Shown: one piece after another, positions 53,773 to 62,885 of the stretch
Layout of the letters: the number at the start of each line of letters is the position of its first letter
How positions within the stretch are numbered: position 1 is the stretch's first letter
Assembly (NCBI RefSeq): GCF_001598335.1
Contig: NZ_BCYT01000017.1
Span: 1-64,000 of the forward strand
DNA from: Sphingobium abikonense NBRC 16140
GTDB lineage: Bacteria > Pseudomonadota > Alphaproteobacteria > Sphingomonadales > Sphingomonadaceae
DNA: 64,000 nucleotides
Direction: 5' to 3'
Notes under the pieces: generated by a model
Told to the model about the DNA's origin: nothing
What the model saw: the letters and a program-made list of their open reading frames with translations, nothing else
Databases searched by the model: none
Translations under genes and position numbers: made by a program

Positions 53773-54851
53773 CCGAGCGGGAGCGGTTTGAGCGGTTGCG
53801 ACTGATACGCTCGCCGCGAATCGGGCCGGTCAGCTATCGGCAACTGCTCGCGCGCTTCGGCAGCGCGGGGGAGGCGTTGCGCGCCATCCCCATGCTGGCG
53901 GAGCGAGGCGGTGGCCGCGCGAGCGTTGCGGACGCGGGCGCTGTGGAGCGCGAAATCGCGACGACGCGCGCGCTGGGCGGCCGCTATCTGTTGATGGGAG
54001 ACGCCGACTATCCCGTCTTGCTCGACCAGATGGAGGGCGCGCCGCCGGCGCTGATCGTGCGCGGGGATGCGGCGCTGGCCGCGCGGCCCTGTGTCGCCAT
54101 CGTGGGCGCGCGCAATGCATCGGCGGCGGCTTGCCGCTTTGCGCGCAGCCTGGCGCAGGACTTGGGGCAGCGGGAGGCCGTGGTCGTATCGGGACTGGCG
54201 CGCGGGATCGATACCGAAGCGCATCGCGGGTCGATCGACAGCGGGACGATCGGCGTCATCGCCTGCGGCATCGACATGGTGTTCCCACCCGAAAATGCGG
54301 GATTGCAGGAGGAGGTGGCGCAACGCGGCCTGCTTGTCACCGAGCATCCGCCCGGCGTTCAGCCTCTTGCCCGGCATTTCCCGGCCCGCAACCGGATCAT
54401 TGCGGGCCTGGCGCTGGGAACCGTCGTGGTGGAGGCCGCGCCCAAGTCCGGGTCGCTCATCACCGCGCGGCTGGCGGGCGAAGCCGGGCGGGAGGTGATG
54501 GCGGTGCCGGGATCGCCCATCGATCCGCGTGCGCAGGGGTGCAATTTGCTGATCCGCGAGGGCGCGACGCTGATCCAGACTGGCGCGGATGTGATGGAGG
54601 CGATTGGCGGTTTCGATCCGCGCATGGTGCGGCAGGAGAGTTTCGACTTCGTCGGCGAACCGGTGTCGAGCGATGTGGCGGAGCAGGAACGCGCGGTGGT
54701 TATCGGTTTGCTGGGCCCGTCTGCGGTGCCGGTGGACGAGCTGATCCGTCTCTCGGGCCTGTCGCCCGCCGTGGTGCAGACGGTGCTGCTGGAACTGGAG
54801 CTTGCCGGTTCTCTGGAGCGCCATGCGGGCGGCCGGGTGAGCCTGCGCTGA
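53769..54851 (+). CDS. dprA: DNA-processing protein DprA
   Basis: 360 aa, cytosolic. It loads RecA on incoming single-stranded DNA in natural transformation. A SAM-like N-terminus (about 1-70) leads to a Rossmann-type core with VAIVGARNAS near residue 108, VSGLARGIDTEAHRG near 140, ACGIDMVFPPENAGLQEEV near 163 and PARNRIIAGLALGTVVVEA near 205. A C-terminal winged-helix (DML1) domain (about 295-355) is present. It is coupled to plsY. The presence of dprA alone does not show competence. Confidence 0.95.
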   Translation: MTERERFERLRLIRSPRIGPVSYRQLLARFGSAGEALRAIPMLAERGGGRASVADAGAVEREIATTRALGGRYLLMGDADYPVLLDQMEGAPPALIVRGDAALAARPCVAIVGARNASAAACRFARSLAQDLGQREAVVVSGLARGIDTEAHRGSIDSGTIGVIACGIDMVFPPENAGLQEEVAQRGLLVTEHPPGVQPLARHFPARNRIIAGLALGTVVVEAAPKSGSLITARLAGEAGREVMAVPGSPIDPRAQGCNLLIREGATLIQTGADVMEAIGGFDPRMVRQESFDFVGEPVSSDVAEQERAVVIGLLGPSAVPVDELIRLSGLSPAVVQTVLLELELAGSLERHAGGRVSLR

Positions 54852-54962
54852 AAGAGGCTGGCCTTGTGTCGCGCCCGTGCCTACATCAGCGGCGCTTGAC
54901 GGGGGGCGTCATCCCTTTCCACACTCGCGCGTATACGTAAGAGATTTCTAACCGGGGCATCC

Positions 54963-57542
54963 ATGCAGCTTGTCATCGTCGAATCGCCGGCCAAGGCGAA
55001 GACCATCGAGAAATATCTGGGCGGCGATTTCCATGTCCTCGCCAGCTATGGCCATATCCGCGACCTGCCACCCAAGGATGGGTCGGTCGATCCCGACAAC
55101 GGCTTTGCGATGTCGTGGGAAAATTATGGCGACAAGGGCAAGCAGCTGAAAGCCATCGCCGACGAGGCGAAGAAGGCCGACCGATTGATCCTGGCGACTG
55201 ACCCTGATCGCGAGGGAGAAGCGATCAGCTGGCATGTGCAGGAGGTGCTGCGCGCCAAGAAGGCGTTGCCGCAGAAGGTGGACCGGGTGACGTTCAACGC
55301 CATCACCAAGGCGGCGGTGACGGAGGCGATGGCGCAGCCGCGCGCGCTGGACGAGGATCTGATCGACGCCTATCGCGCGCGCCGGGCGCTCGACTATCTT
55401 GTGGGCTTCACTTTGTCGCCGGTGCTGTGGCGCAAGCTGCCGGGCGCCAAGTCGGCCGGGCGTGTGCAGTCGGTGGCGCTGCGGCTGGTGGTCGAGCGCG
55501 AGCGCGAGATCGAGAGCTTTACGCCCCAGGAATATTGGTCGGTCGCAGCCGAGATGGAGCAGGGTGGGCAGGGCTTTACCGCCCGGCTCGTGCGCTGGAA
55601 GGGCGAGAAGATCGACCGGCTGACCATCGGCAAGGAAGGCGACGCCATGGCCGCCAAGGCCGATGTGGAGGCCGGGCGCTTCACCGTTGAGAAGGTCGAG
55701 ACAAAGCCGCTCACCCGCAATCCCCCGCCGCCCTTCACCACGTCGACCCTGCAACAGGAAGCCGCGCGCAAGCTGGGCTTTTCGGCCAGCCACACGATGC
55801 GGATCGCGCAGCAACTCTATGAGGATGGCGCGATCACCTATATGCGGACCGACGGCGTGCAGATGGATGGCAGCGCCATTTCCGCTGCGCGCAAGGCAAT
55901 CGCGGACCGATATGATGGCGGCTATCTGCCCGAAAAGCCGCGCCAATATCAGACCAAGGCCAAGAATGCGCAGGAAGCGCATGAGGCGATCCGCCCGACC
56001 GAGTTTGGTCGTGACAAGGCCGGGTCGGGCGACCATGCGCGGCTTTATGACCTGATCTTCAAGCGTGCGCTGGCGAGCCAGATGGCAAGCGCGCGGTTGG
56101 AGCGCACGACGATCGACATGGTCGATGGCAGCGGCAGCCATACGCTGCGCGCGACCGGGCAGGTGGTGATTTTCCCGGGTTTCCTGGCGCTTTATGAGGA
56201 AGGGCGGGACGACAGCGAGGATGATGATTCAAAACTGCTGCCGCGCCTGAGCGAGGGCGATGCGCCCGCCAAGAAGAAGGTGAGCGCCGAACAGCATTTC
56301 ACCCAGCCCCCGCCGCGCTATTCCGAAGCATCGCTGGTTAAGCGGCTGGAGGAACTGGGGATCGGGCGCCCGTCCACTTATGCCTCGACCTTGCAGGTGC
56401 TCAAGGACCGCGACTATGTTCGGGTGGAAAAGAACCGGTTTTTTGCCGAGGAAAGCGGGCGGCTGGTCACGGCCTTTCTGGAGCGGTTTTTCGAACGCTA
56501 CGTCTCCTACGACTTCACCGCGGGGCTGGAGGACGAGTTGGATGATATCTCCGGCGGCCGGGCGCAGTGGCAGGCGGTGCTCGAAGCCTTCTGGCGCGAT
56601 TTCAAGCCCAAGACCGCCGAAGTGATGGAGCAGAAGCCTTCCGACATCACGGCGGAACTCGACAAGTTTCTGGAGCCGATGCTGTTCCCGCCCAAGGCTG
56701 ACGGCAGCAACCCGCGCGCCTGCCCCATGTGTGGCGACGGGCAATTGGCGCTGCGCGGTGGGCGGTTCGGGGCGTTCATCGCCTGTTCCAACTATCCCGA
56801 CTGCAAATATACCCGCAAATTCGGCCAGCCCGGCGGCAAGGATGGCGAGGACACCGGGCCGGAAGTGCTGGGCCAGCATCCCGAAACCGGGCAGGACATC
56901 ATGCGCAAGTCCGGACGCTTTGGCCCTTATATCGAAATGGGCGAGGGGAAGGAGGCCAAGCGCGGGTCCATACCCAAGGATCTGCCCGATGGCGAATTGA
57001 CGCTGGATTGGGCGGTCAAGCTGCTGAGCCTGCCGCGCGAGGTGGGGCTGCATCCTGAAACCGGCAAGCCTATCGTTGCTAATATCGGCCGCTTTGGTCC
57101 CTATTTGCTGCACGACGGCAAATATGGCCGCCTGTCCAGCACCGCTGAGATTTTCGAAGTGGGCATGAACAGCGCGGTGGTAAAGCTGGCCGAAGCGGCG
57201 ACGCGGGGCGGCCGGGGCGCTGCGCGCGAGCCGTTGAAAGTGCTGGGCGCGCATCCGCGCACCGAAGCGGAGATCAAGGTGATGGAAGGGCGCTATGGTC
57301 CCTATGTCACCGACGGCACGACCAACGCGACCTTGCCCAAGACGGTGACGCCCGAAGCATTGACTTTGGAGGAAGCCGCGCAACTGATCGACGCCAAGGC
57401 AGCATCCGCGCCGGCGAAGAAGGGCAAGAAGAAAGCCGCGCCCAAGAAGGCAGCAGCGAAGAGGGACAGCGCGTCCAAGAAACCTGCCGCCAAGAAGGCA
57501 TCGGTGAAAAAGACTGCTGCTCCAAAAGCGCCGGCTGAATAA
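54963..57542 (+). CDS. topA: DNA topoisomerase I
   Basis: 859 aa. It relaxes negative supercoils. The N-terminal Toprim domain (MQLVIVESPAKAKTIEKYLG; ATDPDREGEAI near 78) and the core with the active-site Tyr in ITYMRTDGVQM near 295 are present. A Cys4 zinc segment (CPMCGDGQLALRGGRFGAF and CSNYPDCKYTR near 582-620) and at least three further topo-C-type repeats (GRFGPYIEMGEG, GRFGPYLLHDGKYG, GRYGPYVTDG) follow. The last 45 residues are Lys/Ala-rich like histone H1 and probably hold DNA. Its start is preceded by a 111-bp intergenic region without a clear promoter. Confidence 0.97.
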   Translation: MQLVIVESPAKAKTIEKYLGGDFHVLASYGHIRDLPPKDGSVDPDNGFAMSWENYGDKGKQLKAIADEAKKADRLILATDPDREGEAISWHVQEVLRAKKALPQKVDRVTFNAITKAAVTEAMAQPRALDEDLIDAYRARRALDYLVGFTLSPVLWRKLPGAKSAGRVQSVALRLVVEREREIESFTPQEYWSVAAEMEQGGQGFTARLVRWKGEKIDRLTIGKEGDAMAAKADVEAGRFTVEKVETKPLTRNPPPPFTTSTLQQEAARKLGFSASHTMRIAQQLYEDGAITYMRTDGVQMDGSAISAARKAIADRYDGGYLPEKPRQYQTKAKNAQEAHEAIRPTEFGRDKAGSGDHARLYDLIFKRALASQMASARLERTTIDMVDGSGSHTLRATGQVVIFPGFLALYEEGRDDSEDDDSKLLPRLSEGDAPAKKKVSAEQHFTQPPPRYSEASLVKRLEELGIGRPSTYASTLQVLKDRDYVRVEKNRFFAEESGRLVTAFLERFFERYVSYDFTAGLEDELDDISGGRAQWQAVLEAFWRDFKPKTAEVMEQKPSDITAELDKFLEPMLFPPKADGSNPRACPMCGDGQLALRGGRFGAFIACSNYPDCKYTRKFGQPGGKDGEDTGPEVLGQHPETGQDIMRKSGRFGPYIEMGEGKEAKRGSIPKDLPDGELTLDWAVKLLSLPREVGLHPETGKPIVANIGRFGPYLLHDGKYGRLSSTAEIFEVGMNSAVVKLAEAATRGGRGAAREPLKVLGAHPRTEAEIKVMEGRYGPYVTDGTTNATLPKTVTPEALTLEEAAQLIDAKAASAPAKKGKKKAAPKKAAAKRDSASKKPAAKKASVKKTAAPKAPAE

Positions 57543-57618
57543 TCCCGATGCCTATCTGCTGCTTTCAATGAAGCTGGCGTGATGATCGGGGAGGTCGGAT
57601 TGCTTGGCCTTCCGGATT

Positions 57619-58335
57619 TTACGCAGCCAGGCGGATCTGGTTGCGGCCCGCGGCCTTGGCGGCATACATGGCGAGGTCTGCGCGCCGCAGGAGGATTTCA
57701 GCCGTTGCTGCATTTTCGTCTGCCGCGCAGCCGATGCTGACGGTGAGGGGAACAGCATGCCCCTCATCATTACGGATGCTGAGTGTTTCCACAGCCAGGC
57801 GTATTCGGTCTGCTAAAACTGCGCCCGAGTCCCCTGTCATTCCAAGCAAATAAATTGCAAATTCCTCTCCGCCCATGCGCCCGCAAATATCGTTGGCGCG
57901 TACCGACCGGCGCAGGCTCCCGGCGATGGCGGTTAGCGCCTGATCACCGGTGGCATGACCCCATCGGTCATTGATCGTCTTGAAATGATCGACGTCGATC
58001 AGCAGGCATACGCCGGGAGCAGCAGCGCGGGCTTGCTCAAGCCGGCGGAGAAAACTGGCTCGGTTGAACAGACCCGTCATCTGGTCGATTTCCGAGAGAT
58101 GTCGCAATTCGGCCATGGCCTTTTGGAGCGATTCGGTCAGCTGTCGCTTCTGCTCGACCTGCCTCGCCAGCAGCAGACATACTGGGGTCGAGATGAATAG
58201 CGGCGCAAAAAAACCGAATATCCAATAGGGTATGGGAATTTCCATGCCCGGGAAGCGCGACATGACCCACATCGCCGCCTGCGAGGTGGAGACGGAAAAG
58301 ACAATCCCGACGATCGCTTTCGAATAGGGACGCAT
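57619..58335 (-). CDS. Membrane-anchored GGDEF diguanylate cyclase
   Basis: 238 aa. Two N-terminal membrane helices (about 8-25 and 36-56) and a short coiled linker (RQVEQKRQLTESLQKAMAEL) precede a GGDEF domain (about 80-238). The active-site motif is GGEEF, an accepted functional variant; DQMTGLFNRASFLRRL and DVDHFKTINDRWGH complete the substrate and metal sites. No RxxD inhibitory site sits five residues before GGEEF (RANDICGRMGGEEF has RAND nine before, so RxxD may be present slightly displaced). It likely makes c-di-GMP in response to a membrane signal. It lies just downstream of era on the same strand. Confidence 0.9.
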   Translation of the reverse strand: MRPYSKAIVGIVFSVSTSQAAMWVMSRFPGMEIPIPYWIFGFFAPLFISTPVCLLLARQVEQKRQLTESLQKAMAELRHLSEIDQMTGLFNRASFLRRLEQARAAAPGVCLLIDVDHFKTINDRWGHATGDQALTAIAGSLRRSVRANDICGRMGGEEFAIYLLGMTGDSGAVLADRIRLAVETLSIRNDEGHAVPLTVSIGCAADENAATAEILLRRADLAMYAAKAAGRNQIRLAA

Positions 58336-58380
58336 GGCCCGCTTCTATGCGATGTTGGTAAAAATTCCGTCTCCGTAACG

Positions 58381-59289
58381 TTATTCCACCCAGTCCAGAC
58401 CGATGTCGCGGTAGATGAAGCGGTCGTCTTCCCAGTCTTCCTTCACCTTCACGTGAAGGTAGAGGTGGACCTTCACGCCCAGCAGCGTGGCCAGTTCGGC
58501 ACGGGCTTTTGAGCCGATTTCCTTGAGCCGCTGGCCACCCTTGCCAAGGACGATGGCGCGCTGGGTCGGGCGGGCGACGAGGATCTGCTGGTGGATTTCG
58601 ACCGATCCGTCCTCACGCTCCTTATATTGTTCGGTATCGACGGCGGCGGCGTAGGGGAGCTCCGCGTGGAGTTGGTGATACAGCTGCTCGCGGGTGATTT
58701 CGGCGGCCAGCATCCGGTCGGTGGCGTCCGACACCTGATCTTCGGGAAAATGCCATGGACCCTGAGGCATGGCGTCGGCAAAGGCGGTCTTGAGCTGCGC
58801 CAGGCCGTCGCCGGTCTGGGCGGAGATGAAGAATGTCTCCTCGAACCCCACCCGTTCATACAGCTTCTGGGTATGGACCAGCAGCTTTTCCTTGATGGCG
58901 ATATCGACCTTGTTGAGGATCAGCCATTTGCGCTCCGGGCGATGGACGAGCGCCTCTATGATCGGCTCCATCTTGGGGCCAAGGCCCGCCTTGCCATCGA
59001 CGACAAGCGCGATGAGGTCCGCGCCCTGCGCGCCGCCCCAAGCGGCCTGCACCATCGCCCGGTCGAGCCGCCGGCGCGGCGCGAAGATGCCGGGCGTGTC
59101 GACCAGCACGACCTGCGCGTCGCCTTCGATCGCGACGCCCATGACGCGGGTGCGGGTGGTCTGCGCCTTGGGACTGGTGATCGCCACCTTCTGCCCCACC
59201 AGCGCATTGACCAGCGTGGATTTTCCCGCATTGGGCGCGCCGACGATCGCGACGACGCCGCAGCGCTGGTCTGAAATATGTACGTCCAA
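58381..59289 (-). CDS. era: GTPase Era
   Basis: 302 aa. It is an essential GTPase in 16S rRNA and 30S maturation. The G1 motif is GAPNAGKST near residue 18, with G3 DTPGIF near 65, G4 NKVD near 127 and a C-terminal KH domain (about 205-295; VLGKGGQRLKEIGSKAR). The start is TTG at 59289 with GGAG upstream (8 nt); the usual N-terminus is covered. It is downstream of rnc, but here a GIY-YIG gene and two repeats lie between them. Confidence 0.96.
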   Translation of the reverse strand: MDVHISDQRCGVVAIVGAPNAGKSTLVNALVGQKVAITSPKAQTTRTRVMGVAIEGDAQVVLVDTPGIFAPRRRLDRAMVQAAWGGAQGADLIALVVDGKAGLGPKMEPIIEALVHRPERKWLILNKVDIAIKEKLLVHTQKLYERVGFEETFFISAQTGDGLAQLKTAFADAMPQGPWHFPEDQVSDATDRMLAAEITREQLYHQLHAELPYAAAVDTEQYKEREDGSVEIHQQILVARPTQRAIVLGKGGQRLKEIGSKARAELATLLGVKVHLYLHVKVKEDWEDDRFIYRDIGLDWVE

Positions 59290-59299
59290 AAATAACTCC

Positions 59300-59324
59300 G
59301 TTCGCGCTGAGCCTGTCGAAGCGC
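59300..59324. repeat. Sphingomonad dispersed repeat, copy left of GIY-YIG gene
   Basis: GTTCGCGCTGAGCCTGTCGA(AGCGC) at 59300-59324. The core TGAGCCTGTCGAA is shared with the copies at 59638-59663 (inverted) and 62886-62984. It lies between era and the stop codon of the GIY-YIG gene. Confidence 0.8.
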
Positions 59325-59325
59325 C

Positions 59326-59613
59326 TTACTTTTCCATGTTCGATCGCGCCAAAGCTGAAATCAGGGTCCAATCATTTCGGATAAGCGCCAGTTTTTTCGC
59401 CCGGCTCCAGCCCTTGATCTGCCGTTCGGCCTCAAGCGCCTCCATACGCGTGCCGAAGGCCTGGGACCAGACCAGTTTTACCGGCAGACGCGTTTGGGTG
59501 TAGCCCGGTAATGTCCCATGGTCATGTTGTGAAATGCGCGTTTCAAGGCTATCAGTATGGCCCACATAGAAGCTGCGATCGGCGCAGTGAAGCATGTAGG
59601 TCCAAAATGTCAT
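59326..59613 (-). CDS. Small GIY-YIG nuclease-family protein
   Basis: 95 aa, single-domain GIY-YIG protein. The catalytic set is complete: TYML and FYVGHT (the GIY and YIG positions), the Arg in ETRISQH, and the Glu in EALEAERQIKGW. It belongs to the UPF0213/YhbQ-like group of small stand-alone nucleases. The start MTFWTYMLHC at 59613 is chosen because the upstream open frame is only a translation of the repeat (RPELVEG). It lies between rnc and era with an inverted repeat on each side, an unusual place in an otherwise conserved operon. Confidence 0.88.
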   Translation of the reverse strand: MTFWTYMLHCADRSFYVGHTDSLETRISQHDHGTLPGYTQTRLPVKLVWSQAFGTRMEALEAERQIKGWSRAKKLALIRNDWTLISALARSNMEK

Positions 59614-59637
59614 GGGCGGCTTAAAGAAGAAGTGACG

Positions 59638-59663
59638 CCCTTCGACAAGCTCAGGACGAACGC
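59638..59663. repeat. Sphingomonad dispersed repeat, copy right of GIY-YIG gene
   Basis: CCCTTCGACAAGCTCAGGAC(GAACGC) at 59638-59663 is the inverse complement form of the repeat at 59300-59324 (GTTCGTCCTGAGCTTGTCGAAGGG when read leftward). The pair therefore brackets the GIY-YIG gene as inverted repeats. It abuts the end of rnc. Confidence 0.8.
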
Positions 59664-59672
59664 GACGAAAGA

Positions 59673-60356
59673 TTATCCCGCCAGTTTCTCCAGCAGCGCC
59701 TTGGCTGCCGCCGTTTCCGCTTCCTGCTTGGACGCGCCGGTCGCGCTGGCTTCGCCTGCGCCCTTGATCGCGACGGTGACGGTGAAGCGCAGGGCATGTT
59801 GGGGGCCGGAGCGGTCGGTCATCTGATATTCGGGGGGCTTGCGCCGATTGGCGGCGGCCCATTCCTGGAGCGCGGACTTGGGGTGGCGCGGCGCGCTGGT
59901 CTGGGTGTCGACGCGGTCGCCCCAGAGGCGCCGGACGAGCGTGCGCGCTTCTTCCAGCCCGCCTTCCAGATAGAGCGCGCCAATGAGCGCCTCCATCACG
60001 TCGCCCAGCACATTGTCGCTGTCGGCAGCGCCATCGTCGCGCGCCTGCTTGCCCAGGATCAGATGTTTGGGGACGCCGGCGGCGCGGGCGATGTCGGCGC
60101 AGGTTTCGCCGGACACCAGCGCGTTATAGCGGCGCGACAGCTTGCCTTCGGGTTCATCGGCAAAGCGGTCGAACACCCATTCGCCGATCAACAGGCCCAA
60201 TATGCGGTCGCCCAGAAATTCCAGCCGCTCATAATTGACCGGCTTGGCGCTGCCATGGGTGAGCGCTTGTTCGAACGTTGCCCGGTTGCGCGGCGCGCGG
60301 CCGATAAGGTCCGTCAGCCAACCGTCAGTATCAGGTCTGGGCGGCGATGCGGTCAA
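59673..60356 (-). CDS. rnc: Ribonuclease III
   Basis: 227 aa. It cleaves double-stranded RNA in rRNA and mRNA processing. The RNase III signature is ERLEFLGDRILGLLI near residue 43, with DVMEALIGALYLEGG near 118 (metal-binding Asp/Glu) and a C-terminal dsRNA-binding domain (about 160-226; PKSALQEWAA, GASKQEAETAAAKALLE). The listed start is TTG at 60356 overlapping the lepB stop (TTGA). It is coupled to lepB, with the GIY-YIG gene and era downstream. Confidence 0.96.
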   Translation of the reverse strand: MTASPPRPDTDGWLTDLIGRAPRNRATFEQALTHGSAKPVNYERLEFLGDRILGLLIGEWVFDRFADEPEGKLSRRYNALVSGETCADIARAAGVPKHLILGKQARDDGAADSDNVLGDVMEALIGALYLEGGLEEARTLVRRLWGDRVDTQTSAPRHPKSALQEWAAANRRKPPEYQMTDRSGPQHALRFTVTVAIKGAGEASATGASKQEAETAAAKALLEKLAG

Positions 60357-61177
60357 AAGCCTTCCCCGATACGGCTCCAGCGTGCGGCGGTGAACCAGGT
60401 CCAGGGGAGCAACCAGTTGGCGCTGCCATCGGTCGAGAATACCGAAACCAGCGCCTTGCCCACCAGATTCTTTTCCGGGACCAGGCCGATGCCGCCGCCT
60501 TCGACCGCGGGGAAGCGGCTGTCGGCGCTGCGGTCGCGATTGTCGCCCATCATGAACAGATGGCCTTCGGGCACCAGCACCGCGTCGCGATCATCGGCCG
60601 CGCCATCGGGCACCAGGTCGAGCACATTATAGCTTTTGCCGCCGGGCAGCGTTTCGCGATATTGCGGGTAGCGGCATTGCCGTCCGCCGCCCGGCGCGGC
60701 TTCCTCAAATTCCGGGCGATAGCAGGGCGAGGGGCTGCCTTCCTTTTCCGAGGCGTCGATCATATTTGGGGTGACGGGGATGACGAAGTCGGCGACCTTC
60801 TGCTTGGGAATGGCCTGACCGTTTAGATACACCGTGCCGCCGCGCACCGCGACGATGTCGCCGGGCAGGCCGATCACCCGCTTGATATAGTCATTTTTTT
60901 GCGTCGGTGGCGCCTTGAACACGGCGACGTCTCCGCGTTCCGGCGTCGAGGCGAAGATGCGGCCGGGAATCAGCGGCACGCTGAACGGCAGCGAATAGCG
61001 CGAATAACCATAGGGCCATTTGGCGACCAAGAGATAGTCGCCGATCAGCAGGCGGGGCTGCATTGATTCCGACGGGATGTTGAAGGGCGAGACGATGAAG
61101 CTGCGCAGGATGAAGACGAACAGGCCCAGCTTGACAAGAAACCAGAGGAAGTCCCGTGTTTCGGATTTGGCGGTCAT
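60353..61177 (-). CDS. lepB: Signal peptidase I
   Basis: 274 aa. It has one N-terminal membrane anchor (about 10-30) followed by the periplasmic catalytic domain. The nucleophile Ser is in IPSESMQPRLLIGDYL near residue 40 and the general base Lys in KNDYIKRVIGLPGD near 95; MMGDNRDRSADSR near 210 is box E. An insertion rich in Pro/Gly/Arg (about 145-180) is normal for alphaproteobacteria. The start MTAKSETRDF at 61177 is used; an earlier in-frame ATG gives basic sequence unlike the family. It is the first gene of lepB-rnc-(GIY-YIG)-era. Confidence 0.96.
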   Translation of the reverse strand: MTAKSETRDFLWFLVKLGLFVFILRSFIVSPFNIPSESMQPRLLIGDYLLVAKWPYGYSRYSLPFSVPLIPGRIFASTPERGDVAVFKAPPTQKNDYIKRVIGLPGDIVAVRGGTVYLNGQAIPKQKVADFVIPVTPNMIDASEKEGSPSPCYRPEFEEAAPGGGRQCRYPQYRETLPGGKSYNVLDLVPDGAADDRDAVLVPEGHLFMMGDNRDRSADSRFPAVEGGGIGLVPEKNLVGKALVSVFSTDGSANWLLPWTWFTAARWSRIGEGF

Positions 61178-61357
61178 GGATGCTGGTCTTTTCCTTCGCT
61201 CTGGCCTGCAAAAGGGCCGTGGCGGCTTTTGCGGCGTCGCAAAGGCCGCGTCAAGCACACCCGATGGTGCATTGCACGGCGCGCCGGTCTAGAACGGCAC
61301 AGAATCGACCGGTGCAGCGTCGATGTCGACCAACGTCACGAAAAAGGATATCCCAGC

Positions 61358-62875
61358 ATGACCAGCCCTGTCCTGCACGGTCCCATGGCGGCCATTGCCG
61401 CGCTGCCCCAAGCCGACCTCAAGACGATCTTTACCACAGAGCCGGATCGGCTGTCGTCGCTGGTGCTCAACCAGGGGCCGTTGCGGTTCGACTGGTCCAA
61501 GACGCACCTGACCGGCGACCTGATCGACGCCTTTCTGACGCTGGCGCAGGAACAGGGTTTTGCCGCGCAGCGCGACGCGCTGTTCGCGGGCGAGGCGGTG
61601 AACAACACCGAAGGCCGCGCCGCCGAGCATCCTGCCGAACGCGGCGAGGGCAAGGCCGACAGCGTCGCGCGGGCCAAGGCGCTGCACGCGCGGATGCGCG
61701 CGCTGATCGACGCGATCGAGGCCGGGGCGCTGGGCGAGATCCGGCATATCCTGCATATCGGCATTGGCGGATCGGCGCTGGGACCAGACCTCATTATCGA
61801 CGCGCTGGACGGCGATGGCATCCGCTACGACGTGGCGATCGTGTCCAATGTCGACGGCACCGCGCTGGAGCGGGCGATGGACAGTTTCGACCCCGCCTAT
61901 ACGCTGATCGCGATCGCTTCCAAGACTTTCACGACGACCGAGACGATGCTGAACGCGGCGAGCGCGATCAACTGGATGGTCGAGGCGGGTGTCGAGGACC
62001 CCTATGGCCGGGTGATCGCGCTGACCGCTTCGCCGGACAAGGCGATCGAGTGGGGCGTCGATGAAACGCGCATCCTGCCCTTCTCCGAAAGCGTGGGCGG
62101 GCGCTATTCGCTCTGGTCGTCAATCGGTTTTCCCGCAGCGCTTTCGCTGGGCTGGGACGCGTTCGAGAGCCTGCTGGAAGGCGCGGCGGCGATGGACCGG
62201 CATTTCCGCCTGTCCGATCCGCGCGAAAATGCGCCGCTGATCGCTGCCTTCGCCGATCAATATTATGCGCGGGTGATGGGATGCCAGACCCGCGCGCTCT
62301 TCGCTTATGACGAGCGGCTGAAGCTGCTGCCTTCCTACCTGCAGCAGCTGGAGATGGAGAGCAACGGCAAGAGCGTGACCCGAGACGGCCAGCCCGTCGA
62401 CGGGCCGACAGCGCCGATCACCTGGGGCGGGGTGGGGACCGACGCGCAGCATGCCGTGTTCCAGCTGTTGCATCAGGGGACGATCATCGCGCCGGTCGAG
62501 TTCATCGCCTCGATCGAGCCGGGCCATACGCTCGACCCGGCGCATCACCGCGCGCTGCTGGTCAACTGTTTCGCGCAAGGCGCGGCGCTGATGCGCGGCA
62601 AGGAGAATGCGGACGATCCGGCGCGCGCCTATCCCGGCGGGCGGCCGTCGACGACGATCCTGATGGAGGATGTGACGCCGGAGGCGCTGGGCGCGCTGAT
62701 CGCATTCTACGAGCATCGCACTTTCGCCAACGCGGTGCTGATGGGGATCAATCCGTTCGATCAGTTCGGCGTCGAGCTGGGCAAGGAGATCGCCAAGTCG
62801 ATCGAGGCCGACGGCCCGAGCGGATTTGATCCGTCGACCATGGCGCTGATCGACCTGGCGTTGGGGGCGGAGTGA
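61358..62875 (+). CDS. pgi: Glucose-6-phosphate isomerase
   Basis: 505 aa, cytosolic. It interconverts glucose-6-phosphate and fructose-6-phosphate. Features are GIGGSALGPDLI near residue 135, SKTFTTTETMLNA near 189, SVGGRYSLWSSIGFPAAL near 248 (PGI signature), the catalytic Glu region YLQQLEMESNGKSVTRDG near 328 and GVGTDAQHAVFQLLHQG near 355. The start MTSPVLHGP at 61358 follows AAAAAGGATATC. It diverges from lepB and is followed by a large inverted repeat. Confidence 0.96.
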   Translation: MTSPVLHGPMAAIAALPQADLKTIFTTEPDRLSSLVLNQGPLRFDWSKTHLTGDLIDAFLTLAQEQGFAAQRDALFAGEAVNNTEGRAAEHPAERGEGKADSVARAKALHARMRALIDAIEAGALGEIRHILHIGIGGSALGPDLIIDALDGDGIRYDVAIVSNVDGTALERAMDSFDPAYTLIAIASKTFTTTETMLNAASAINWMVEAGVEDPYGRVIALTASPDKAIEWGVDETRILPFSESVGGRYSLWSSIGFPAALSLGWDAFESLLEGAAAMDRHFRLSDPRENAPLIAAFADQYYARVMGCQTRALFAYDERLKLLPSYLQQLEMESNGKSVTRDGQPVDGPTAPITWGGVGTDAQHAVFQLLHQGTIIAPVEFIASIEPGHTLDPAHHRALLVNCFAQGAALMRGKENADDPARAYPGGRPSTTILMEDVTPEALGALIAFYEHRTFANAVLMGINPFDQFGVELGKEIAKSIEADGPSGFDPSTMALIDLALGAE

Positions 62876-62885
62876 TTCCAGGTCT

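Noticed and set aside
54896-54937. TTGACG ... TATACG before topA as a promoter
   Set aside because: The spacing of about 30 bp is too long for a sigma-70 promoter.
59614-59862. N-terminal extension of the GIY-YIG protein to 178 aa
   Set aside because: The extra residues translate the dispersed repeat (RPELVEG) and the antisense of rnc; no homology expected.
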